Positions 7,356-12,438 of a stretch of 12,438 nucleotides of DNA are shown here, piece after piece (within the stretch, counting starts at the first letter, position 1; each line of letters starts with the position of its first letter). Position numbers and translations under genes: made by a program. The notes beneath the pieces were generated by a model, which saw only the letters and a program-made list of their open reading frames with translations, did not search any database and was not told the origin of the DNA. Where the stretch lies: contig JAYPWI010000054.1 in NCBI GenBank assembly GCA_038135065.1, positions 1-12,438 of the forward strand, given 5' to 3'. Source of the stretch: JAYPWI01 sp038135065. Its GTDB lineage: Bacteria; Actinomycetota; Acidimicrobiia; Acidimicrobiales; Poriferisodalaceae.

Positions 7356-8447
7356 TCAGCCAGCAGCTCGCAGGACACCTGTGATGTCGCCACCGCGGGC
7401 GGCCAGGGCATCGAGGGCCTCGTCGAGGGTGGCAACGCCGACCACGGGAATCCGGTCCCCGATCACAGCCTTCGCCGCTTCGACGTCGCCGAGCGGAACG
7501 AGGAACAGGTCGGCCCCGTCGCGCAACACCGAGTGGCTCTTCTGCTCGATACCGCCGATCGGCCCGACAAAGCCCAGGGGATCCATCGTGCCCGTTGCCA
7601 CGACGTCCAACCCCCCGGTCAACTGCCCCTCAGTCAGGAGATCGAGCACGCTGAGGGTGAGCGCCAACCCGGCCGAGGGTCCGCCGATCTGACCGACATC
7701 GATGTCGATCTCGAACGGGAGGTCGATCAGGTCCACATAGGTACCGATCGAGACACCCAGGAACGCTGTTCCATCCCGATCACCGAGCACCACATCCGCC
7801 GTCCGCGTTGCACCGTCGGCTTCCAGCACGGTGAAGGTCAGCGGATCACCGGGCCGCAGCCCCTGGATCAGCCCGACCAAGGCCGTCGAGTTCACGACCT
7901 CCTGCCCAGCCGCCTCGATGATGACGTCTCCGCGTGATACCACCCCGTCGGCCGGTGTGCCCTCAGCGACCTCCATCACCAGGGCGCCCGCCTCGGTAAT
8001 GACGTCGTACCCAAGTCGTTCGAGGGCCACCCGGGACGCGATGTCCAGCGACTGGGCCATCTGATGCATACCGAGGGTCCGGTTCTCCTCGACGGTCCGG
8101 GAGCCCAGGACGTCTTGCCGGTCCTGCACCCTGATCGCTCCGTCGAGCCACCCGCCGATCAGCTCCAGCACACTGGGCTCGAGATTGGACCTCACCGTGA
8201 CGAGACGGATCTGCTCATCCGTCGGGAAGGTTGCCGTGCCCTGCACTTCCACATAGGGCTCGATGTCGAGCGTCCCACCCGGTGCCGTCAGCACCCACCC
8301 TCCGATGCGCACACGGTCGAGGAGCAACAAGGGCACGATCCCGATCACGACCACAAGGACGAGCACGCGCAGCCAGCGGGGGATCGGTCGGTTCTCCCAC
8401 TCGGGAGGCGCCTCTGGTTCGGTGCCTTCGCGGTCGATCTCCTCCAT
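7356..8447 (-). CDS. Membrane-anchored PDZ-Lon (S16 family) serine protease, YlbL-like
   Basis: This 363-residue protein begins with a cytoplasmic acidic stretch and one transmembrane helix (residues 26-43). A conserved linker region follows (TAPGGTLDIEPYV near 54-66). Next come a PDZ domain (about 153-222, GDVIIEAAGQEV being the typical core) and a Lon-type S16 protease domain (about 225-345). The catalytic serine is in GQIGGPSAG (Ser258) and the lysine partner is in GGIEQKS (Lys303). The 45-residue spacing is normal for this Ser-Lys dyad. There is no ATPase domain. This is the architecture of Bacillus YlbL and its actinobacterial relatives, which act at the outer face of the membrane; substrates are largely unknown. 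The start is ATG without a clear Shine-Dalgarno site. It is the first gene of the leftward block and is divergent from the small membrane protein gene. Confidence 0.93.
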   Translation of the reverse strand: MEEIDREGTEPEAPPEWENRPIPRWLRVLVLVVVIGIVPLLLLDRVRIGGWVLTAPGGTLDIEPYVEVQGTATFPTDEQIRLVTVRSNLEPSVLELIGGWLDGAIRVQDRQDVLGSRTVEENRTLGMHQMAQSLDIASRVALERLGYDVITEAGALVMEVAEGTPADGVVSRGDVIIEAAGQEVVNSTALVGLIQGLRPGDPLTFTVLEADGATRTADVVLGDRDGTAFLGVSIGTYVDLIDLPFEIDIDVGQIGGPSAGLALTLSVLDLLTEGQLTGGLDVVATGTMDPLGFVGPIGGIEQKSHSVLRDGADLFLVPLGDVEAAKAVIGDRIPVVGVATLDEALDALAARGGDITGVLRAAG

Positions 8448-8518
8448 GTGGCCACTAGCGTGCCACGAAGAGCCGCAGGAGCGGACAGCAGGGCCCCGAC
8501 GTGCAGGAGCATCTCACG
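8448..8518. promoter_or_regulatory. Divergent intergenic region with no clear promoter boxes
   Basis: These 71 bases separate the leftward PDZ-Lon gene from the rightward small membrane protein gene and must hold the promoters of both, unless one lies within a gene. I see no convincing TANNNT or TTGACA-like boxes at good spacing on either strand. The only clear signal is the Shine-Dalgarno site of the rightward gene. Confidence 0.3.
8505..8509 (+). promoter_or_regulatory. Ribosome binding site AGGAG that decides the start of the small membrane protein
   Basis: AGGAG lies 9 bases before the GTG at 8519. The alternative in-frame GTG at 8501 sits just before this site and has only a weak AGGG upstream. 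The site therefore favours the shorter form. Confidence 0.6.
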
Positions 8519-8752
8519 GTGAGCGACGAGGAACCACAGGCGGAGGGAGCACGGCACCTCGGACTCGAACGCCCGGGCCCCATGGGCCAGCCCCTGGAGA
8601 TCCAGCCGTATCGAGGCACCCCGTTGTGGCGCAGGCTCATTGCCATCGTCGGCTTGTCTGCCTTCACCCTCCTAGGAGGCGCGTTCCTGTTCGTCCTGAC
8701 CGCAGCCCTGGTCGCGCTGGCAGCCGTGATCCTGCAGCTCGTGATCCGATGA
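8519..8752 (+). CDS. Small membrane protein of unknown function
   Basis: This 77-residue protein has an acidic, polar N-terminal half (about residues 1-37) and a hydrophobic C-terminal stretch of roughly 36 residues starting at RLIAIVGLSAF. That stretch is long enough for one long helix or two short ones forming a hairpin. A positively charged pair (RR) precedes it, so the N-terminus is probably cytoplasmic. I do not recognise a family. The GTG at 8519 is chosen because of its Shine-Dalgarno site; starting at 8501 would add six residues. Its stop overlaps the ATG of the HEAT-repeat gene as ATGA, so the two are translationally coupled. Confidence 0.7.
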   Translation: MSDEEPQAEGARHLGLERPGPMGQPLEIQPYRGTPLWRRLIAIVGLSAFTLLGGAFLFVLTAALVALAAVILQLVIR

Positions 8753-9384
8753 GCGACGCAGTCGACACCTCGCCCACCGATGAAGAGCGACGGTTCCACA
8801 TTGCAGCCGCCGGGCACCGAGGCGATGCCGTGACAGCCCGCTCCGGCCTGGACGACATCGACCCCATCGTCAGGTCAGCCGCCCTGGGAGCCCTCGCTCG
8901 CCTCGACGCGCTGTCGCGATCAGAGATCACCAACGGACTTCATGACCCCTCTGCCATCGTCCGAGCCAGGGCAGTCGACGTAGCCATTCCCCATCTCGAC
9001 ATCGACCTTCGCCCCTTGCTTGCCGACCCTGTCCCCTCCGTTGTCGAGGCCACCGCCTTCGCCCTCGGAGAGCGAGACCAGGACCCTGGCCCGCTCGCAG
9101 ACCTGATCGGTGTGGCCCAGCAGCACCCAGACGAGTTGTGTCGCGAAAGCGCAGTCGCCGCACTGGGCGCCCTCGGACAGGCTCCCGGAGTCGACGAGGA
9201 AGCCATCATCTGCTGCCTGCTGCAAGCATGTGAGGAACGGGCCGCAATCCGACGACGGGCCGTCATCGGGTTGCATCAGTTCGATGACCCTCGAGCCGAA
9301 GCGGCGGTGCAGTCGGCACTGACCGACCCCGATCGTCAGACGCGCGGCCTTGCCGGTGATCTGCTCGGCGAGATGGTCGACTAG
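8749..9384 (+). CDS. HEAT-repeat protein
   Basis: This 211-residue protein is made of tandem helical pairs of HEAT / PBS-lyase type. Recognisable repeat cores are DPIVRSAALGALARL (residues 38-52), DPSAIVRARAVDVA, DPVPSVVEATAFALGE, ELCRESAVAALGALG, RAAIRRRAVIGLHQF and DRQTRGLAGDLLGE. Such proteins usually act as binding scaffolds rather than enzymes. There is no signal peptide or membrane helix, so it should be cytoplasmic. The start is the ATG that overlaps the stop of the small membrane protein gene; the open frame runs further upstream but in conflict with that gene. No Shine-Dalgarno site precedes it, which fits coupled translation. Its TAG stop shares a CTAG with the stop of the convergent lipoprotein gene. 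The binding partner may be the small membrane protein, by context only. Confidence 0.85.
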   Translation: MSDAVDTSPTDEERRFHIAAAGHRGDAVTARSGLDDIDPIVRSAALGALARLDALSRSEITNGLHDPSAIVRARAVDVAIPHLDIDLRPLLADPVPSVVEATAFALGERDQDPGPLADLIGVAQQHPDELCRESAVAALGALGQAPGVDEEAIICCLLQACEERAAIRRRAVIGLHQFDDPRAEAAVQSALTDPDRQTRGLAGDLLGEMVD

Positions 9385-10565
9385 CCGCCGGCCAGCACCG
9401 CAGCGGCGATCGCGTCGAGTGCACCAGCCCGGTGAGCGCCCAGATACGACCACTCGCCATCGGCTAGTTCGTACATGCGGATCTGGCGAGCCAGGACCGG
9501 TGGTTCCGCCGCCACATCAATCGATGGGGCAAGCCCATCGAAGTCGATGGGTCCCAGCACCGTGGCCAGATCCAGGAGCCGGGAACGGCCCACGTCACCG
9601 GTCCCAAATCCCTCGACGAGCAACGCGTCGAGCCAGAGGCCTGTGACGAATCCCTCCCGAACCCGCGGGTCGGGCGACACATCGGGGGTATGGCGCTCGA
9701 GTGCGGCCAAGAGGGTTCCCATACCCTCTGACACGTCGGACCCCCAGAGAGGACCATCGTCGACCATCAGCACGTCGGTTCGACCGATGGTCGCACCGAA
9801 CAGCACGCTCGACCTGCCCGCCAGCCGGACCTGCTCAGGGAGGCCAGCAACGAGGTCACCGACCAAGGCGGCCCCGGCCTCGACGTACACCCCTGCACAG
9901 CCCGCTTCGGCGACCGCTTCGACGATCACGCCGGACTCCGCCACCGGGAGTAACTCCGCACCCGACCCGACAACCCGCTCCGCTGCCTCCAGGCTCCGGC
10001 GCACCCGGACTCCATTCGGCTGGTCGTCCGTCACCACACACCACTGCACTGCGGGGTCGGCATCGGCCAGGGCGATCGGAACGAGGTCTAAGGGCACTCC
10101 CGCCGTCAGCAGGGCGAGATCGGCCTCCCATGCGATGGTGGGCGAACCGGCAACGACGAGCAGGTCGGCCGCGAGAGCGACCGGTCGGATTGCGTCGACG
10201 ACTCCCTCGGACGCGTACGCAACAGCCGCAATCTCCCCTACCACTGTGCCCAACAATTCGACGGCCAGCTCGGGATCACCGCCGTGATCCCGCACCACCA
10301 ATTCAACGGCTACCCGCCCGTCGTACCCACCACGAGCATTCACCTCGGCCCAGAACGTCTCGATACCGGCCAGGCGATGCTGATCGAGGACTGCTGCGGG
10401 GCCGCTGAGGTCCACCAGGACGCCGAGGCGGAGCACCTCCCCGTCGAACCCCGTGGTCCGAGCAGCCCGAAGGGGAAGCGTGGTGTCGACGGCAACATCA
10501 GGAGCCGTCGACGGGGCGCATCCCAGCAGCAACAGCAACGCCACAACCCACGGGATGCGCGCCAC
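9381..10565 (-). CDS. Lipoprotein with type I periplasmic-binding (LivJ-like) fold
   Basis: This 394-residue protein has an N-terminal lipoprotein signal peptide: a short basic start (ARIPW), a hydrophobic core and the lipobox LLGC with Cys16 as lipidation site. After a short linker, LRLGVLVDLSGPAA (about 46-59) and the following LAGIETFWAEVNARGG match the start of branched-chain amino-acid type ABC transporter binding proteins (Peripla_BP_6 fold), and the rest is consistent with two alternating alpha/beta lobes. No ABC permease or ATPase is nearby, so it may be an orphan binding protein or a sensor-like lipoprotein. The GTG start has a strong AGGAGG that overlaps the mreB-like stop codon, 8 bases upstream, indicating co-transcription. 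Ligand is unknown. Confidence 0.8.
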   Translation of the reverse strand: MARIPWVVALLLLLGCAPSTAPDVAVDTTLPLRAARTTGFDGEVLRLGVLVDLSGPAAVLDQHRLAGIETFWAEVNARGGYDGRVAVELVVRDHGGDPELAVELLGTVVGEIAAVAYASEGVVDAIRPVALAADLLVVAGSPTIAWEADLALLTAGVPLDLVPIALADADPAVQWCVVTDDQPNGVRVRRSLEAAERVVGSGAELLPVAESGVIVEAVAEAGCAGVYVEAGAALVGDLVAGLPEQVRLAGRSSVLFGATIGRTDVLMVDDGPLWGSDVSEGMGTLLAALERHTPDVSPDPRVREGFVTGLWLDALLVEGFGTGDVGRSRLLDLATVLGPIDFDGLAPSIDVAAEPPVLARQIRMYELADGEWSYLGAHRAGALDAIAAAVLAGG

Positions 10566-10568
10566 GAT

Positions 10569-10574
10569 CCTCCT
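10569..10574 (-). promoter_or_regulatory. Ribosome binding site AGGAGG of the lipoprotein gene
   Basis: A full AGGAGG precedes the GTG start by only 3 bases, closer than usual. Its first base belongs to the stop codon of the upstream mreB-like gene. This links translation of the two genes. A later in-frame start would lose the basic N-region of the signal peptide, so the GTG is kept. Confidence 0.6.
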
Positions 10575-11584
10575 CAGGAACCCTGCCCGTAGCTGGTGAA
10601 CGACACCTGCAAGGCCTCGAAGCTCTCGAGTGCCTTGCCGGCCCCCAGGACCACAGCCTCCATCGGGGTATCGACCACCTTGACGGGCACCTTGGCTTCG
10701 TGCTCGATACGGCGGTCCAAACCAGCCAGAAGACTCCCACCGCCTACGAGATGGATGCCCGAACCGATGAGGTCCTGCGACAGCTCCGGAGGGGCCTGAC
10801 TGAGGCAGTCGACGACTGAGTCGACGATGGTTTGCACCGGCTCGGCGAGCGCCGAACGCACCTGTTCGGGTGTGACGACGAAGGTTCTCGGCAGACCCGT
10901 GGTCAGATCCCTGCCCTTGACCTCGGCATCGAATTGATCGTCACCGGCCCATGCCGACCCGATCTGCACCTTCAGCTCCTCGGCCGTGCGCTCACCGATG
11001 GCAACTCCGTGAACCCGGCGCGCATAGGCCTGCAACGCTGCGTCGAAGTCGAACGACCCCACTCGGATGGCCTTCAACGACACCACCCCACCGAGCGACA
11101 CCATTGCCGTTTCGGCGGTGCCACCGCCGATGTCGATCACCATGTTCCCGACCGGCTCGTGAATAGGCAGCCCCGACCCGATGGCGGCCGCCATGGGCTG
11201 ATCGATGAGCCGAACATCGGAGGCTCCGGCTCGACGGGCAGCCTCGGTGACCGCCCGTCGCTCGACGGGGGTGATGACCGAGGGCACACAGACCACGACC
11301 CGGGTCTTGCCGAAGCGGCCGACGCCGACCCGCTGCAAGATCAGCCGAATCATGCGCTGGGTCGTGTCGAAGTCCGTGATGGCCCCTTTGCGAAGCGGGC
11401 GAACGGCAACGATGTAGGCCGGTGTCCGGCCGATCATCTGCCACGCTTCACGCCCGACCGCCAGGACATCACCGGATCGCTCGTTGAGCGCGATCACAGA
11501 CGGTTCGTTGAGGACGATGCCTCGGCCGCGCTCGTACACCAGTGTGTTGGCAGTGCCGAGATCGATCGCTAGGTCACGAGCCAG
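10574..11584 (-). CDS. mreB: MreB-like rod-shape-determining actin homologue
   Basis: This 336-residue protein of the actin/Hsp70 superfamily has the usual MreB length from the chosen start. The first phosphate loop is DLGTAN (residues 8-13), the second is DIGGGT (151-156), and LVGGGSLL near the C-terminus is the adenosine-binding motif. MreB polymerises on the inner membrane and guides cell-wall synthesis. The start is taken at CTG (11584), which gives MARDLAIDLGTANTLV, the usual MreB N-terminus, and has GGGAGG 7 bases upstream. An ATG at 11662 would add 26 unrelated residues and overlap the preceding gene by 89 bases. Oddities: the normally conserved IEEPMAAAIG reads IDQPMAAAIG, and the usual GGD after the second phosphate region reads GSF. 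No mreC or mreD is adjacent. It could be a diverged paralogue. Confidence 0.9.
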   Translation of the reverse strand: MARDLAIDLGTANTLVYERGRGIVLNEPSVIALNERSGDVLAVGREAWQMIGRTPAYIVAVRPLRKGAITDFDTTQRMIRLILQRVGVGRFGKTRVVVCVPSVITPVERRAVTEAARRAGASDVRLIDQPMAAAIGSGLPIHEPVGNMVIDIGGGTAETAMVSLGGVVSLKAIRVGSFDFDAALQAYARRVHGVAIGERTAEELKVQIGSAWAGDDQFDAEVKGRDLTTGLPRTFVVTPEQVRSALAEPVQTIVDSVVDCLSQAPPELSQDLIGSGIHLVGGGSLLAGLDRRIEHEAKVPVKVVDTPMEAVVLGAGKALESFEALQVSFTSYGQGS

Positions 11585-11789
11585 CGGAGGTCCTCCCGTC
11601 AGGGTCGGAGGCCTCGCGGACCGCCCAACGAATCTCGTCGTCGTCTCTCGGCCGAAGGGCATCGAGACGACTGCGGAACTGTCGCATCTCGGAATCCCAC
11701 GGCTGGGACTTCCGGCCCTTCAGTGCAAGGACGGCCAGCCCAAAGAGGGGAATGATCAGTGCCGTCGCCAGGAACAGAACGGCCATCAT
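11574..11789 (-). CDS. Small single-pass membrane protein between moaE and mreB
   Basis: This 71-residue protein has one hydrophobic N-terminal helix (residues 2-23), then a basic KGRK and a charged soluble tail of about 45 residues rich in Arg, Asp and Glu, with a likely amphipathic helix around SEMRQFRSRLDAL. The charge pattern suggests that the tail is cytoplasmic. I do not recognise a family. It begins at ATGATG, overlapping the moaE stop by 4 bases, with GAGGG 6 bases upstream of the first ATG. Its end overlaps the mreB-like CTG start by 11 bases. The tight fit between neighbours on both sides argues that it is real and co-translated, and possibly works with MreB at the membrane. Confidence 0.75.
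   Translation of the reverse strand: MMAVLFLATALIIPLFGLAVLALKGRKSQPWDSEMRQFRSRLDALRPRDDDEIRWAVREASDPDGRTSAGS
11592..11597 (-). promoter_or_regulatory. Ribosome binding site GGGAGG supporting a CTG start of the mreB-like gene
   Basis: GGGAGG lies 7 bases before the CTG at 11584, ideal spacing, inside the end of the preceding small gene. Together with the next bases it forms the palindrome GGAGGTCCTCC (11586-11596 on the plus strand). No ATG, GTG or TTG is in frame near this site. Confidence 0.55.
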
Positions 11790-12289
11790 GAGCGGCCCTC
11801 GGCTTCCAACTTCTCACCAACAGCACCGATGTCGGTGATGTCCTGGCTTGCGAGGCCCCAATCCTCGCCACCGTCCCAGACCTCTCGCTTCCAGATCGGC
11901 ACGGTCGCCTTCAGCGCATCGATGCCGAATCGAGCCGCTTCGAATGCTGCGGGCCGATGGGGCGAGGACACACCGACCACCACACTGACCTCGCCCAATC
12001 CAAGGACCCCGTGGCGGTGAGCCAGGGCCACCCGTCCAAGGTCGGGCCACCGAACCCGCATCTCGTCCGCGATGGCCGCAAGCCGCGGCTCGACCTGCTC
12101 TTCGTAGGCTTCGTACTCCAGTTCCACGACCCCGGTGCGATGATCGGCATGGTCGCGGACCGTGCCACTGAACACGACCACGGCTCCGCAATCGGGACGA
12201 ACGCACCAGTCATGCACCGCGCCGACGAGGAGCCGCTCTGCAGTCAGGGCGATCCAGGTGTCGCCAGCGTCGTCTAGCGGAGAGGCCAT
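11786..12289 (-). CDS. moaE: Molybdopterin synthase catalytic subunit (MoaE family)
   Basis: MoaE is the large subunit of molybdopterin synthase. It inserts sulfur carried by MoaD into cyclic pyranopterin phosphate during molybdenum cofactor synthesis. The 167-residue protein shows the family core: CGAVVVFSGTVRDH near residues 34-47, YEAYEEQ, and LAHRHGVLGLGEVSVVVGVSSPHR. The catalytic stretch LKATVPIWKRE (126-136) has lysines 127 and 134, which match E. coli Lys119 and Lys126 in spacing. The open frame extends 40 codons further, but those residues do not look like MoaE. The ATG at 12289 has no Shine-Dalgarno site but has a TACCAT box 8 bases upstream. No moaD or other moa gene is present here. 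It is the first gene of the operon that includes mreB. Confidence 0.93.
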   Translation of the reverse strand: MASPLDDAGDTWIALTAERLLVGAVHDWCVRPDCGAVVVFSGTVRDHADHRTGVVELEYEAYEEQVEPRLAAIADEMRVRWPDLGRVALAHRHGVLGLGEVSVVVGVSSPHRPAAFEAARFGIDALKATVPIWKREVWDGGEDWGLASQDITDIGAVGEKLEAEGRS

Positions 12290-12297
12290 CGAGGCCA

Positions 12298-12303
12298 ATG
12301 GTA
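12298..12303 (-). promoter_or_regulatory. Putative -10 box (TACCAT) for a leaderless moaE operon transcript
   Basis: TACCAT lies 8 bases before the moaE ATG, with no Shine-Dalgarno site between them. A perfect 10-base palindrome, GTCGGCCGAC (12310-12319), lies just upstream, where a regulator or the -35 contact would fall. No good -35 hexamer is visible. Confidence 0.4.
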
Positions 12304-12384
12304 GGCCCTGTCGGCCGACCGACCACACCGAGTGACACGCTCTCACCTCCCGAGGGGCGCGGACACACAGGGCATGGCCTTGGT

Positions 12385-12390
12385 TACCCT
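12385..12390 (+). promoter_or_regulatory. Putative -10 box (TACCCT) for a rightward leaderless gene
   Basis: TACCCT on the plus strand is followed after 7 bases by GTG at 12398. The TACCCTCG stretch is identical to that in front of the DivIVA-domain gene. It would drive a gene divergent from moaE; the two -10 boxes are about 80 bases apart. Confidence 0.35.
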
Positions 12391-12397
12391 CGCGTCG

Positions 12398-12438
12398 GTG
12401 CGCGGCCACTCCTCGGGAACCCCCGACGACGCAGACGA
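12398..12438 (+). CDS. Possible start of a divergent gene, cut by the window edge
   Basis: From the GTG at 12398 the frame stays open to the window end, giving only 13 codons (MRGHSSGTPDDAD) with mostly G or C in third positions. An in-frame ATG at 12374 is an alternative start but has no good ribosome binding site at normal spacing. The call rests on the TACCCT box 7 bases before the GTG and on the need for some gene beyond moaE. No family can be assigned from so few residues. Confidence 0.3.
   Translation, partial: MRGHSSGTPDDAD

Noticed and set aside
5995..7692. Long plus-strand open frame of 565 codons opposite the DivIVA-domain gene
   Set aside because: It is antisense to a protein with a clear DivIVA domain and coiled coil, and its own translation is Arg-, Pro- and Leu-rich without domains. 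Long antisense frames are expected in high-G+C coding DNA.
11585..11662. ATG start 26 codons upstream for the mreB-like gene
   Set aside because: It would overlap the preceding gene by 89 bases and add an extension unlike MreB; the CTG with GGGAGG fits the family N-terminus.
12290..12409. 40-residue N-terminal extension of MoaE
   Set aside because: The residues do not resemble MoaE and the region holds the likely promoter. The ATG at 12289 gives a normal-length protein.

Overview
The window looks like chromosomal DNA of a high-G+C actinobacterium. I infer this from the strong G/C third-position bias, the UPF0182 membrane protein, the PDZ-Lon protease, the DivIVA-domain protein and the apparent use of leaderless starts behind TANNNT boxes. 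An acidimicrobial-type lineage would fit, but the sequence alone does not prove it. I see no insertion sequence, integrase, CRISPR array, or prophage beyond one phage-like protein domain. Genes are packed tightly, and no gap of more than 300 bases lacks a gene.

Right-hand block, minus strand, transcribed from about 12.3 kb down to 9.4 kb: a MoaE molybdopterin synthase large subunit, a 71-residue single-pass membrane protein, a divergent MreB (bacterial actin) and a lipoprotein of the type I periplasmic-binding fold. Stop/start overlaps of 4 and 11 bases and a gap of 8 bases point to one operon. MreB seems to start at a CTG codon behind a strong Shine-Dalgarno site. At the far right edge a plus-strand gene may begin, divergent from moaE.

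Central pair, plus strand, 8.5 to 9.4 kb: a small membrane protein and a HEAT-repeat protein joined by an ATGA overlap. The HEAT gene ends on a palindromic CTAG that also supplies the stop codon of the convergent lipoprotein gene.

Left-hand block, minus strand, from 8.45 kb down to 0.1 kb: a membrane-anchored PDZ-Lon (S16) protease, a long DivIVA-domain coiled-coil protein, a UPF0182 seven-helix membrane protein, a PIG-L/LmbE-type zinc deacetylase, an MFS transporter and the initiator tRNA gene (tRNA-fMet), which is cut by the window edge after base 72.

The genes share a cell-envelope and cell-shape flavour: MreB, DivIVA, a membrane protease, UPF0182 and a lipoprotein. The most unusual item is the DivIVA-domain protein. 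Its last ~200 residues resemble the C-terminal part of phage head-morphogenesis (Mu gpF / SPP1 gp7-like) proteins, including a Cys cluster, a G-x-x-FP-x-G stretch and a terminal P-G-C-R motif. The second theme is a recurring start architecture: genes without a Shine-Dalgarno site carry TANNNT 6 to 9 bases before the start codon, as expected for leaderless mRNAs.
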